The notes under the pieces were generated by a model. It was not told the DNA's origin. It did no database searches and saw nothing but the letters and a program-made list of their open reading frames with translations. A program made the position numbers and the translations under genes. 64,000 nucleotides of DNA from assembly GCF_907164915.1 (NCBI RefSeq), contig NC_061866.1, positions 20,600,429-20,664,428 of the forward strand, read 5' to 3'. The DNA is from Impatiens glandulifera. Its lineage: Eukaryota; Streptophyta; Magnoliopsida; Ericales; Balsaminaceae. Shown piece after piece: positions 1 to 11,583 of the stretch (positions within the stretch are counted from its first letter, which is position 1; the number at the start of each line of letters is the position of its first letter).

Positions 1-398
1 TGAAGATAAATGAATAAATAATAAATATGAATAGAAAAGAGAAATACATTTCGAAATAATATGAACTATGATAAAAGAAAGATGAATATTAATACTAAGA
101 GAGCTGAATTTAGCTTATATGATTTGTTTTGCTTTAGCTTGTTTTACATGGTTGAGATTTTAATGTTGTAGTTATAATTTATAGATATTTTTATAAATAA
201 TGTTACAACTTGATTTGTATTGGTTAACTATATTCAATAGGATATTTGTATTGGTTAACTATATCAACCATCCATATAAGCAGGTTAAGTTCATATGACA
301 AATGAAATGAACTTTTCTAAACTTCTTTAAAATATTTCAATACATTCAGGTTTATTATTGTTCATCAAAACTCGATCCTCTTTATTTTGCAATCTACA

Positions 399-453
<55 letters not shown>

Positions 454-954
454 CAAATATAATATTAAAATGTATTTATCCAAATATATAAATGATGTTG
501 TATATAAAATCATGTATAAGAATAATATGTGATATATATAATCAAAGACAAGATAAGAATAATATGTTAAAAATATAAAATATATTCAAGATCTTGATCT
601 TTGTTCATCAAATAGTGAAAATTCCCTAAAAATGTGATACAACATGAAAACATATATTAGAATGTGATACAACATGAAGACATATATATAAATGATGAAG
701 ATAGAAGATATAAACATATATTTACCTTGATGTTAAATGAAATTATATTTATTGAAGAATTTGATAGTCTTGATCAAATGATGAAGATATAAGATAGAGA
801 TATTGTAGTGTGTAATTGTAAAATATGAAATGAAATAAGTAAGTACACAAGTACATTGGTAGTTGGTGATAGTTAAAAATATTAAATACTTTGTTAATGC
901 TGAAATTGTTACTAGTTTAATTAGTTTTAACGTGAAATAGAGATCGGTAATTGG
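1..954. other. AT-rich sequence without a recognisable gene
   Basis: Very AT-rich sequence with many stops in all frames. I see no gene, LTR or terminal repeat. It contains an uninterrupted AT dinucleotide run at about 402-450. The right-hand part (from about 870) begins to resemble the tandem units that follow. Confidence 0.5.
402..450. repeat. AT dinucleotide microsatellite
   Basis: About 24 uninterrupted AT units. A second, shorter TA run lies inside one unit of the adjacent tandem array (about 1273-1297) and lengthens that unit. Confidence 0.9.
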
Positions 955-2290
955 TTTTGCAATATTATATAATGTCGATATTGCAAACGTTAAAGCAATT
1001 CGGCGTTGAACATAGTTTAGTGCAAAGGTTATTGCACTTTTATACAACAGAATTATAATAGAGAGTTGAAAAATATTTACTAAAAATGTCATTAATTCTT
1101 CACTATTTTCGCAATAATACGTATTATCAATATTGCAAAGATTTAACCAATTCGGCGATGAGCACAGTTTGGTGGAAATATTACTGCACTCTTAAACAAA
1201 GAAATTATAAGTAAAAGTTAAAAAACATTTACTAAAAATATCATTAGTTTGACACTAGTTTTCGCAATAATGCGTATATATATATATATATATATATTGC
1301 AAGGATTAAAACAAATCGGCGTTGAACAAGGTTTAGTGCAAAGTTTACTACAAACTCAAACAGGGGAATTATAACAAAGAACTGAAAAATATTTATTAAA
1401 AATGTCATTCGTTTTGCACTAGTTTTCTCAATAATGCGTATATCAATATTGCAAGGATTAAAACAAATCGGCATTGAACACGGTTTAGTGCAAAGTTTAC
1501 TGCAAACTTAAACAAGGGAATTATAACAGAGAGTTGAAAAATATTTACTAAAAATGCCATTCGTTCTGCGCTAGTTTTCGCAATAATGTGTATTATCAAT
1601 ATTGTAAGGATTAAAGCAATTCGGCGTTGAACACGGTTTAGTGCAAAGTTTACTACACTATCAAACATGTGAAATATAATAGATAATTGAAAAATATTTA
1701 CTGTAAATGTCATTCATTCAGCACTAGTTTTCGCAATAATGCGTATTATCCATATTGCAAATATTAAATCAATTCGATGTTTAACACGGTTTAGTGCAAA
1801 GTTTACTGCAATATTAAACATGTGAAATTAATATAACAGAGAATTGAAAAATATTTACTATAAATGTCATTCGTGATGCATTAGTTTTCGCAATAAGGCG
1901 TATTATCAATATTGCAAGGATTAAAGCAATTCGGTGTTAAACACAGTTTAGTGCAAAATTTATTTCACTCTCAAACAGGAGAAATAAAACAGATAGTTGA
2001 AAAGTATTTATTATAAATGTCATTCGTTTTTCACTAGTTTTCACATTAAGGCGTATTATCAATATTGCAAGGATTAAAACAATTCGGCGTTGAACATAGT
2101 TTAGTGCAAAATTTATTGCACTCTCAAACAGGAGAAATATAACAGAGAGTTCAAAAATATTTACTATAAATGTCATTTGTTTTGCACTAGTTTTCGTAAT
2201 AAATTGTATTATCAATATTGTAAGTATTAAAACAATTCACGTTGAACACAGTTTAGTGCAAAGTTTAGTGCACTCTCAAATAAGGCAAGA
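955..2290. repeat. 153-bp tandem repeat array, about 8 units
   Basis: The anchor TTGAAAAATATTTACT and its variants starts at 1065, 1217, 1381, 1533, 1686, 1843, 1996 and 2149, giving spacings of 152, 164, 152, 153, 157, 153 and 153. The 164 spacing is explained by a TA expansion in that unit. Each unit also carries TTCGCAATAATGCGTATTA and a TTTAGTGCAAAGTTTA block. Apparent antisense reading frames of 75-120 codons are the repeat read through and repeat the same peptide, so they are not genes. It could be a local satellite or the subterminal repeat region of a DNA transposon. Confidence 0.85.
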
Positions 2291-2788
2291 GTTCTTAAAT
2301 AATTTCAACATATTGTTATTGCAAAAATAACAGCAATGAGACAATGGACGTGTAATAATGCAAATGTTATTGTAGATTGATACTATAGCCGAGACTTGAA
2401 ACATTTTTATTGAACTAGACATTGATCAACAATATTATTTGCAATAATTTCCCAGGAAAATATGCCTAAAAAATGCAAAGTATATAAAAATGTATGTAAA
2501 ATGTAATTTTTTTAAAGACTAAACTATAACAATAAACTATAACCTTAATCTTTTCAAAAATTATGTAAGCAAAAAATATAAAAGTCATAATCATAACATG
2601 TTAAACATAAATAATCATATAACCAAAAATCTTTCATAACCAAAATCATTCATAATCAAATCATTCATAACCAAAACCATTCATAACCAAAATAATAATA
2701 ACATTCATTAAATAAAACAATCAAACCATTGTTCAAATTATTCATACAAACCATTGAAAAAAAGTATAAGTTCTGAAATTAAATGTTC
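2291..2788. other. AT-rich spacer after the tandem array
   Basis: No gene seen. It contains several variants of a short CATTCATAACCAAAA motif between about 2630 and 2700, a small local repeat. Confidence 0.5.
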
Positions 2789-3300
2789 CTCTTTTTGTTG
2801 CCTTCTAAATTGCTTTTCAAGTTTTGTGCATTCATGGCACCCAAGACATATTCAATCAGATTGTTTTCCACCAACAACACGTCTTTGATTTAATGAATAT
2901 AAACAACAAAATTTGTACTATCAAAACTTGAAAAATATAACATTTTAACAAAAATCAAAGTATCCTAAAAATATGACATACCTTTTCTGTTGTGTCATTC
3001 ACAACCTTGATAGTTGTAATATTGATTTTCCATATATCAACAAGAACATTGTATATATCTTCATTTGTGGACTTTATTTGAGCTTTTAAACTTGCCATTC
3101 TAAATTTAGAGGCAGCAAGCTTCGCTTTCAAAGTTTCCACCTTAGTGGAAGCTCTCTAAGGTGCAGTTTCTTTCTCATCTTCAGAGCTTAAATCAAAGAT
3201 AGGAGTGGGTGAGTTTGGCTTGCTTGAAAGAAGACGTTTGCTTACAGATCTTGTGAAAACTATGATGAAATGTAGAGAAAAAGAGTTTAGAGAGAGAGAA
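2789..3300 (-). pseudogene. Decayed gene fragment with a possible intron, unknown function
   Basis: On the minus strand, about 3270-2984 encodes a Ser/Glu-containing stretch (SSKPNSPTPIFDLSSEDE) followed by a Lys/Ala-rich helix-like part (LKAKLAASKFRMASLKAQI). An in-frame TAG near 3157 separates them. The second part ends in a good splice-donor match (AAAAG then GTATGT) at about 2984-2978. A further open stretch lies at about 2888-2790, but the joining phase does not work cleanly. I do not recognise the protein. Given the CACTA-like end on the far side of element 1, it may belong to a DNA transposon. This is inference. Confidence 0.3.
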
Positions 3301-3819
3301 ATGGGTTAAATAAAGTATTTGATGAAGAGATGGAAAATATGAAATGATGAAGAAATTGGGAGATGAAAAAGATGAAATGATGAAGAAGTATTAATGATGG
3401 CTTGTGAAGTTGAAAAGAAAGAAATGGTTGGCCAAATTGATGGAGAAACGGGAACCGAGGAGACTTAATTTATTAAGACTCGCAACTAATCTTGCATTGA
3501 ATATTTATTAATATTTTGAAAATTATGTTTCATGTGAAAATTCATATAGTTTGTTAGATAAAATTAGATCGGTTAAATAAAACTTAATAAAACCAAATTT
3601 CTTGTGCAAGAACAGTTAAAGAATTCAACCGGTCAAGTTACTCAACCAGTCAAGTTACTCAACCGGTCAAGCAACTCAACCGACCAAAAACCTGACCAAA
3701 CAAGAAGATAAGACCGGTCAAATCAGAAGGCCAAAATCGTTGAACATTCGGTCAATCTGAAGTTATGGAAAAACCGGAAGTCATCCGGTTAACATAAACA
3801 ACCGACCAATACAAATAAA

Positions 3820-3951
3820 TACTTCGAGTATCTATTGAGGATGATACCGAAGGGACAAACTTTAATATTGCCATATTCATACAAGTCTGAGGACAATCTA
3901 CAGGCTGCAGAAGATCGTTCGACAAGATCTTTCCACTCCATGATAAATTAG
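3820..3951 (+). other. Conserved reading frame inside the LTR
   Basis: Frame starting TAC at 3820 and ending TAG at 3949-3951 encodes YFEYLLRMIPKGQT and then LPYSYKSEDN. The same peptide is encoded at the equivalent place in the 3' LTR (about 16060-16194) and in both LTRs of element 2 (minus strand 19212-18988 and 36817-36536). In element 2 it is longer, opening with a methionine and the residues HPTGKPMKKLLRERSQEY. Function unknown. It may be a captured host fragment or an LTR-encoded peptide. Confidence 0.45.
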
Positions 3952-4131
3952 AGGCGCAATCCTCCAAGTGCAGGTAACTATCCAACCGACAATTGCCATA
4001 CTAAGTAAAAGACAAACTTAGCCGGTTTGACCTATACACTGGAAGCCTAGACCGCCAGGTCTAAATCACTGAACCTCTGCTCAACCAATCAGATTCAAGG
4101 AAATGAAATGTGACCGTTGGCACATTTCACC

Positions 4132-4138
4132 TATAAAA
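4132..4138 (+). promoter_or_regulatory. LTR TATA box, element 1
   Basis: TATAAAA preceded by a CCAAT box about 47 bp upstream, in the expected place at the U3/R boundary. The same sequence is present in both LTRs of element 2 and is missing from the deleted 3' LTR of element 1. Confidence 0.8.
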
Positions 4139-4816
4139 AGAAGGAGCTGAAGAGGAGTAAATGCAGTTACAAAAAGATTACCAGTTCTACCAACCACAAG
4201 CTCTAGAAACAAGTTACAAGCGACTACAAGTTCTGAAAGATTCAATAACCGAAGTTACAAATTGTGTTTTATCTCTCTAAGATTTAGAGCTTGAGTGCTT
4301 ATTTGAAGTGTGATTACAATTTCGGTTAAAATTGTACGGGTGTTATCGAGCAGAAAATAAGCCTCGACCGGATTGTGTTTGTGTATTCCTTAGTGAATAT
4401 CCTTCTCGCGGTTTCGAGAGGAAGGGGTGACGTAGGAGTTTCATCTCCGAACATCCATAAAAATCTGTCTTGTTCTTTACTTTCTGCCGGTTCTACATTC
4501 TAACCGATCTGTACTAACCTACTCAGACCGTTTTAACCGACTCAACATCACCTAAACCGACCTACTGAATCCCAAAACCGACCCAGCAAACTCCAAACCT
4601 ATCTTATTCAGATCCGACTCTATTCATCCTGTGTGTGTGCTGCTTCAACCTGAAACAAACTACTTCCGCACTTGAACTAGGTTTAAGGGTTTGTGACAGT
4701 TTGTGTAGTATTGAAACCCGGTGTTAATCTCTAACCGGATTAATCACCAACCTTTGAGTGAGACGCGCTAACCGGCCAGACCTCGGTCCCCCAGCCGCGA
4801 CCTAGATCCTAACAAT

Positions 4817-4828
4817 TGGTATCTGAGA
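4817..4828 (+). promoter_or_regulatory. Primer binding site, element 1
   Basis: TGGTATCTGAGA two bases after the LTR, matching the TGGTATCAGAGC complement of plant initiator Met-tRNA with two differences. Element 3 has the perfect version. Confidence 0.9.
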
Positions 4829-4853
4829 AGTTAGTTTCAATACTCAAGCAAGC

Positions 4854-6623
4854 ATGTCGTTTGATAGGCCCCCAATGCTAGAAGGTGACGACTTTGCCAA
4901 CTGGAAGGCACGCATGCACCTGCATTTAATCACCATAGATGACGAGATGCAGTTCATCCTGACTGAAGGACCGGTAAAGATTGACAAAGACAGAAAGGAC
5001 TGGACAACTGAAGACAGGAGAAGAAACAATCTGGACAACCATGCCAGAAACCGCATCACTAACGGTTTGGACAGGAATACGTTTTGTAAGGTCAGAGATT
5101 ACAAAACCGCAAAGGAAATATGGGAAGCGGTGATTCAAATTCATGAGGGAAATGAAAGAACCAAGGAAAACAAGATAATGGTGGCTACCCAGAAGTTTGA
5201 AAACATCAAGATGAGACCGGGAGAAACAATGAGAGAATACAGTGACCGATTCACAGATGTAATAGACGAGCTATCAACTCTTGGCAAGAAGTATGACAAC
5301 AAGGAAGTCATCATGAAAGCGCTAAGATCTCTTCCAAGTGCATGAGACATAAAGACAATGGTGATGAGGGAATCAAACTGTCTAAACAAGATGAAGCTAC
5401 ACGACGTATTCGAAGATCTTAAGGCATATGAGTTTGAAATGAGATTAAGGACTGAAGATGAAGTCTCAGCCTTAACTTCAACCAGAGCATTGGTCACATC
5501 CATAGAACCGGTTGCTCCTGCACCGATCAGAACCGCTGAATAGTTCACCGAGGATGCCATGACAATGCTTGCACAGAAATTTGGCAGATTCATGAAGAGA
5601 AGCCAACCGACAAACAACAACAACTATAACTACGGTGATAAATCTAATATTAGATGTTATAACTGCAATTGTTTGAGACATTTCAGGTGGGAATGTAGAA
5701 AACCAAGACGGAATGACCGGAAACCGGACGATCAGAATCACCGAAATAACTATCAACAAACTAGTGAAGGAAGTGAAGTTCAGAAAGCACTGATAGCCGA
5801 TGATGGAGGAAGCTTATGGGCACACCGTGACAGTGATGATGAACTCACATGCCTCATGGCAAATGAGGAACAGGTATTTGATTCTCCCTGTGAAGAATTT
5901 ACTAAAGATGAGTTATTTAATGCACTAAACGATATGGTAGTAGAATATAAGAACCTATTAACATTAATACCTACCCAACTCAACTTTAGAACCGACTCCA
6001 TAACACCTACCTTGACCGAACCAAAAATCATCCAACCTGATAAAACCCTAGAAACCGAGATAGCACCTGAAATACCTTCTAAGACCAAACAGCTCAAGGA
6101 GTTAGTCCAAGAGCCGACCGAAGAGGATGATGCTCGAATCCAGTATCGAATAGCCGCATGGAAAAGATCCAGTGACATGGTGAACCAGATGTCTAAGTAC
6201 AAAAGACATCCCAAATGCAAATTTGGTCTTGGGTACAATGACAACGACCCCGCCAACCGGAACCATTTGGACAAAATAAAGCTTACAAAAGGCAACCTTC
6301 CTTTTGTAAAGTTTGTCAAAAGCTCTTTAACCGACGACGAGGAACAAAGTTTCTCATATCCTGAAGACGAACTAATCTATGTAAGTCCAACTAATTCCGA
6401 AAAATGGCTTCACCCCGAGAAAAGGATAGCCAACCGGCCTAAAGGTAAGAAAGCCGAACCACATAGGTTAAACCAAAGGCCACCTCTGAATAAGGCACCT
6501 TTAGGAAAGCAGAAAGACTCCAAACCGAGTGCAGGAAAACTAGCTAGAACCATAACCGGGAAAGTTGTCCGACTTATTAAAGTTTGGATACCTAAGGGAC
6601 TAATCGCTTGTGGACCCAAGTAA
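4854..6623 (+). pseudogene. gag: gag of element 1, two nonsense codons
   Basis: Nucleocapsid/capsid polyprotein that packages the element RNA. One continuous frame of 590 codons starts at ATG 4854, 26 bases after the primer site. It is broken by TGA at 5343 (Trp in element 2) and TAG at 5541 (Gln in element 2). The N-terminal part has the copia gag pattern (FANWKARMHLHLI, then KEIWEAVIQIHEGNERTKENK). The zinc knuckle CYNCNCLRHFRWEC (CX2CX4HX4C) lies near 5660-5700. After it comes a long C-terminal part ending VWIPKGLIACGPK, typical of Sireviruses. Pol overlaps the last 14 bases in the +1 frame. Confidence 0.93.
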
Positions 6624-9600
6624 ATGTGGGTACCAAATAGTTGTAAATATGTATATTTTGCAGGATATGAAGAAACAGCTAGGAAACTCCGAATGGTACC
6701 TAGATAGCGGTTGCTCCAGACACATGACTAGAAACAACAATCTTCTAACCGACATCAGAATAGAAACCGGTGCAATGATAACCTTCGGTGATAACTCAAA
6801 AGGTAGAACCGTGGGCAAGGGTAAGATTGTCCATGATAATTTAACAATTGATAATGTACTCTTAGATGAAAACCTACATTTTAACCTGTTAAGCATTAGT
6901 CAAATGTGTGATGCTAGATACACTGTAGAATTCCTTAAACATGCATGCTTAGTTAAAAATTCTTAAGGTATCATACTGCTAATCGGAAATAGGTTAGGAA
7001 ATATATACAAGGTAGATTGGAAAAATAAAGTAGAATACCCTGTTTGCATGGTGGCTAAAACTGATCAAACCTGGCTGTGGCATAAATGGTTAAACCACTT
7101 AAACCTGAAAACCTTAAACTATATCCGCGGTAAAAAGCTAGTTGAAGGAATTCTTGATATAGTATTCAATAAGGATAAAGTCTGTTCAGCATGTCAAATG
7201 GGTAAACAAACTAAGTCAACCTTCAAGAGTAAATGACACATTCAATCTAACCGATGTTTAGATCTCCTTCACATGGACCTATTTGGACCGATTAGGGTCG
7301 TCAGCCTAGGAGGTATGCTTTATACTATGGTAGTTGTTGATGATTACTCTAGGTATACATGGGTAATATTCTTGGCATCCAAACGTGAAACCGCCTCAAA
7401 TTTAAGTACATTGCTTAAACGGTTACAAAACAAAAAATCAACACGCATATATAGCATTAGGAGTGATAGAGGAACCAAATTTACAAATAGTACTCTAAAT
7501 GCATTCCTTGATGAATCCGGTATTATACACGAGTTGTCTAGTGCTAGGACTCCTAATCAGAAAGGCCTGGCCGAGAGAAGAAACTGAACTCTCAAGGAAG
7601 CCGCAAGGTCCATGATAGCCGATTCGGGTGCTGCCTAAAAATTCTGGGCTGAGGCTATCAATACTGCATGTCACACACAAAACCGATCTCTGATTAACAA
7701 GTTCCACAACAAAACACCGTATGAAGTATACTTTGATAGGGTTCCTAACCTTAAGTATCTTAAAATTTTCGGTTGTAAATGTTACATTCACATAAATGGA
7801 AAAACTTACATATCTACTTTTGATGCAAAATCCGATATTAGGATCATGTTAGGTTACTCAGCAGTTAGTAAAGCTTATAGAGTGTACAATATCAGAACTT
7901 TAACTGTGGAGGAATCACTTCATGTCGTTTTCGATGAATCGGTTGAAAGTAACACTACATCATCCTTTGATCTACACAACAGATTGGAAAACAACAATAT
8001 CCACTCTGATAGTGAATATGAGATTCCGGTTTTCAGACAGTTTGTCCATGACCAAATGGGTGATAATGAAACCCAGCCGGATCAAGCTGTCACACGGCAG
8101 GAAGCTGACACCTCGGTTCAAACTAAGGAAATCGATCGGTCTGACACTCCTGTTCAGCCTACCGAAATGTATAGCCTTGATCAAGTAAACGGTGATTTGG
8201 TAGACGCTCCTGAACCGAATCTTAAAAGGAGCACAAATCATCCTCCTGAGCTAATTATAGGTGATCCTTCAAAACTTGTTCGAACTAGGCGACAAATTCT
8301 GGAGGAATATTTCAATTCCGCCTTCATATCCCAGATTGAGCTGAAAAGAGTGGATGAAGCATTGTCAGATTCAAATTGGATCTTGGGAATGCAAGAAGAG
8401 TTAAACCAGTTTGAGAGTAATAAAGTCTGGTACCTAGTCCCTAGACCGAAAGATCAACCGATCATAGGAACAAGATGGGTATTTAGAAATAAACTCAATG
8501 AAGACGGTTTGGTGACGAGGAACTAAGCCAGATTAGTGGCACAAGGATACAAACAGGAAGAAGGCATTGATTTTGAAGAATTATTTGCCCCTGTAGCTAG
8601 GATTGAAGCCATTAGGATTTTTCTGGCTTTTGCCGCTTTCAAAAACTTTAAAGTTTTTCAAATGGATGTCAAAAGTGCATTTTTGAATGGTGAACTATGT
8701 GAGGAAGTATATGTTGAACAACCACCCGGTTTCAAAAATGATGACCTGCCTAATCATGTATACCGATTAAACAAAGCATTGTACGGTTTAAAACAAGCTC
8801 CAAGATCTTGGTATGATACGCTAACGGCATTTCTATTAAAACATGATTTTACCATCGGTTCGGTGGACAAAACCCTATTTAAATTTGAGAAAAATGAACA
8901 TATCCTACTTGTTCAAATATATGTAGATGATATCATCTTCGGCTCAACCGATCCTAAGCTTTGTGATAAATTCTCAACCTTGATGACTAACAAATTTGAG
9001 ATGAGTATGATGGGAGAATTAAGCTTCTTCCTAGGCCTTCAGGTTAAGCAACTCGATGGAGGAACATTCATCAGTCAACCCAAATATACAAAGGATCTTC
9101 TAAAGAAATTTGGGATGGATACATGCTCGTCAGCCGCTACCCTAATGAGCTCATCAGTCAAATTGGACAAGGATGATGACGGTTAGATAGTAGACTTAAC
9201 AGCTTACCGAGGAATCATCGGTTCTCTTCTATACCTGACATCAAGTAGACCGGATATACTATTTGCGGTCGGTGTGTGTGGAAGATTCCAGGCTAATCCA
9301 AAATAGTCTCATTACACAGCCACAAAGCGAATCTTAAAATACCTAAAGGGAACTCCTGAAGTCGGTCTGTGGTATCCAAAGGATTCATCTTTCAACATCA
9401 CAAGTTACTCAGATGCAGATTATGCAGGTTGTAAAGTTGACCGAAAAAGTACTAGCGGAACATGCCAATTCCTAGGTGATCGGCTTGTTTCATGATATAT
9501 CAAGAAATAGACATCGGTTGCCACGTCAACCGCAGAAGCCGAATATCTGGAAGCTGGAAGTTGCTGTTCACAACTTCTGTGGATCCAACAACAACTGAAG

Positions 9601-9876
9601 GATTTCGGTATCACAGCCGAAGAATCTCCAATATTCTGTGATAACACAAGTGCCATAGCAATCACATATAATCCGATCTTATACTCTAGAACCAAGCACA
9701 TCGACATAAGGCATCACTTCATCCAGGAACATGTCATGTTGAAGCACATCCGGCTGGAATACATATCAACAGAACAACATGTAGCCGATATCTTCACAAA
9801 GCCCCTACAGGAAGCTAAGTTTTCTCACTTCAGAAACATACTTGGTTTAACCGATATTAATCATCTTATCTCTTAG
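6610..9876 (+). pseudogene. pol: pol of element 1 (protease, integrase, RT, RNase H), nine stops
   Basis: A single 1,089-codon frame, +1 relative to gag and without a convincing start codon of its own, so translation would need a frameshift from gag. Domains in order: aspartic protease (WYLDSGCSRHM), GAG-pre-integrase zinc site (WLWHKWLNH, CSACQMGKQ), integrase core (D in HMDLFGP, D in IRSDRG, E in GLAERRN), RT ([12 protein letters not shown], then catalytic YVDDIIFGS), RNase H (DADYAGC, EAEYLEAG, CDNTSAI). The active-site residues are present. Stops are at 6964, 7234, 7585, 7636, 8524, 9184, 9304, 9493 and 9508. There is no frameshift. Most stops fit C-to-T or G-to-A changes. Confidence 0.95.
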
Positions 9877-10332
9877 AAATGTCTAAAAAGAGAAAATCGG
9901 TTCGGACAGACAAAATCGGTAGTTCCTCCTAAATTTTCGGATTCCAAATTTACCAAGGTACCTATTGAAGAACCGCTTTGTCTATCAATTAGAGTAAACC
10001 AACCGGTTACTTAGTGCTTACACTAATTAACCGCATCGGGACCAATGACTGAAAACTGACCGGTTTGGAAATAATGTACTCCGGACTGTTTGGTCTCCGA
10101 ACAAAAGTGGAATAATTATCTATGTTTAGAGTTATCTGTTCTGAAAAGATACCTTTCAAAGCAAAATGGTCATATCTCAAAAGACGTGAAGGTATGATAT
10201 CTTTCACCATCCAGGCCTATGACTCACATCCTAGGTTGTAGACATGCCTATTTCATGCAATATGTTTTATCATATGGTCAATAGAGTACATCAACTGTCA
10301 CCCACTGGATAATACTATCACCCCTCTACTAA
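9877..10332 (+). other. Spacer between pol and accessory gene A
   Basis: Non-coding. Contains scattered AACCGG and ACCGAT motifs. It is matched in position and length by the pol-to-A spacer of element 2 (30210-30729), so it is a conserved part of this family rather than chance sequence. Confidence 0.6.
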
Positions 10333-10339
10333 TATATAA
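10333..10339 (+). promoter_or_regulatory. Putative TATA box of accessory gene A
   Basis: TATATAA, 62 bases before the ATG at 10401. Element 2 has TATATAA at the matching place (minus strand, 30275-30269), and the leader between them is alignable. Confidence 0.5.
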
Positions 10340-10400
10340 CTAAGGCAAACATCAGACAAAATATTCACAAGTATCAACTTATCCTCTCACTAAGATAAAA

Positions 10401-11144
10401 ATGTCTCAGTTTCCAAACATTCTCCAAGTTGATTTCGATTCAGCTCAAAGTACAGAGCACTATGAAATCTTCAAAATGATTAAGTCACTTGAAGATACTG
10501 GTCTAAAATCCTTCCTAGATGACAAACATGTCATCTTCCCCGAAACCGTCCTGGAGTTCTTTTATAACGCCAAGATTTTCCGTGGTACCCCTCATTTCGA
10601 CACCCTCATTCAATCTAGGGTCGGAGGGACCGTGTTTGATTTCTCGGAAAGTGACTTCGCCAGATACTTCGATCTTCCGAAGCAAGGGATCACTGATCTA
10701 AACGTTCCGGCCGGATTGAAAGCCGAAATCTCCTTAAGCTTTTCTCGGTCAAACCATCCGGTCAGTGACCACGGTGCTAGGTCATCATTGAGAGCTGAAT
10801 ACCAGCTTCTCAATGATATCATCGGTAGGGGCATCCTAGGTAAGGATGTGACCAACACCTACTGTGCTACAACTTTCAATATGATGATCGCTATCACAAC
10901 AGATACGCCGGTCAACTGGTCTAGGGTGTTATTCGATGTCCTGATTTGGATGATCAACATTCGCCAAACCGGCCTTATTCCTCAGATCAGCTGCCTACTC
11001 ATGGAACTCGGTGTTCCACTCTGTCCGGGTGAAGGACTGAATCGGGTTCAGGTCATAACCAAGGAAGTTGCCGACTCATTCTATGAGCGGTTCGAGAAGG
11101 CCTGGAAGAGGAAGAACCGACACCTCAACTCCTCCGGCAATTAA
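10401..11144 (+). CDS. Accessory gene A of element 1, intact module protein
   Basis: Open frame of 247 residues with no lesion, downstream of pol. It begins with FPNILQVDFDS, then a helix pair ending TGLKSFL, then VLEFFYNAKIF, a short beta-like stretch (VGGTVFDFSESDFARYFDLP), AEYQLLNDI, and TPVNWSRVLFDVLIWM, and closes near LGVPLCPGEG with a basic tail. Genes B, C and the homologues in elements 2, 3 and 5 share these landmarks. The EFF...V.F....F..LP pattern resembles the domain annotated in plants as 'putative plant transposon protein'; this comes from memory and has not been searched. No signal peptide, membrane segment or zinc site is visible, so it is not an obvious envelope protein. Function unknown. 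Confidence 0.75.
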   Translation: MSQFPNILQVDFDSAQSTEHYEIFKMIKSLEDTGLKSFLDDKHVIFPETVLEFFYNAKIFRGTPHFDTLIQSRVGGTVFDFSESDFARYFDLPKQGITDLNVPAGLKAEISLSFSRSNHPVSDHGARSSLRAEYQLLNDIIGRGILGKDVTNTYCATTFNMMIAITTDTPVNWSRVLFDVLIWMINIRQTGLIPQISCLLMELGVPLCPGEGLNRVQVITKEVADSFYERFEKAWKRKNRHLNSSGN

Positions 11145-11494
11145 GTAACTCCTTCCTACAACCGGTCATTTTGCTGTACGAACCGATTGTATCATTATCT
11201 CACTCTACTATGATCATTTAGGCTTAGACTATGTTTCTTGCGGTTTCAACTATATCTCTTTCGGTTTCATGTACTTCAAGCTCATTAATAGAAAAGTAAC
11301 TTTCAACTTCCAATTATATGGGAAATTACACAAACTTAGTTACTTTCTAACTAGATTCTCCACCTCGAGCTCCGCAACTTGTCAGAAGTAACTCCTTCCC
11401 AAGGAGTTTTTGGAAACATAAATATTCCCTTCATAAATGAGACAAAACTGAATTTCAGCATTAAATGCCCCTATTTTCCCTCCAATCTCAAATC
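11145..11494 (+). other. Spacer between accessory genes A and B
   Basis: Non-coding, about 350 bases. It begins with pyrimidine-rich sequence and ends in a promoter-like stretch with a TATA box. I see no other feature. Confidence 0.5.
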
Positions 11495-11501
11495 TATATA
11501 A
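11495..11501 (+). promoter_or_regulatory. Putative TATA box of accessory gene B
   Basis: TATATAA followed by an AC-rich and then CT-rich leader (CTCTCTCTCTT near 11556-11567), 89 bases before ATG 11584. It has the look of an ordinary plant core promoter with its 5' leader. Confidence 0.55.
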
Positions 11502-11583
11502 GAAACCCCACCTTATCAATTCACCATACCTTCAAACAAATAAAATTTCTTAAACTCTCTCTCTCTTGGCAAAATCTGAAAGC

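Larger units (their letters stand above)
3552..4814 (+). repeat. 5' LTR of element 1 (1263 bp)
   Basis: Starts TGTTAG, ends CTAACA. The U3 part is rich in AACCGG and CAACCGGTCAAG motifs (about 3625-3800). A CCAAT box lies near 4085 and a TATA box at 4132-4138, so the transcript should start near 4160. It is homologous to the 1243-bp LTRs of element 2 in the opposite orientation. Confidence 0.95.

Noticed and set aside
733..2215. Several minus-strand reading frames of 75-120 codons repeating the same hydrophobic peptide
   Set aside because: They are the 153-bp tandem repeat read in one frame, with no start context, and the peptide period equals the repeat period.
11566..11583. Upstream TTG as start of accessory gene B
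   Set aside because: Plant genes start with ATG. The ATG at 11584 is the first after the TATA box and leader, and module homology begins just after it.
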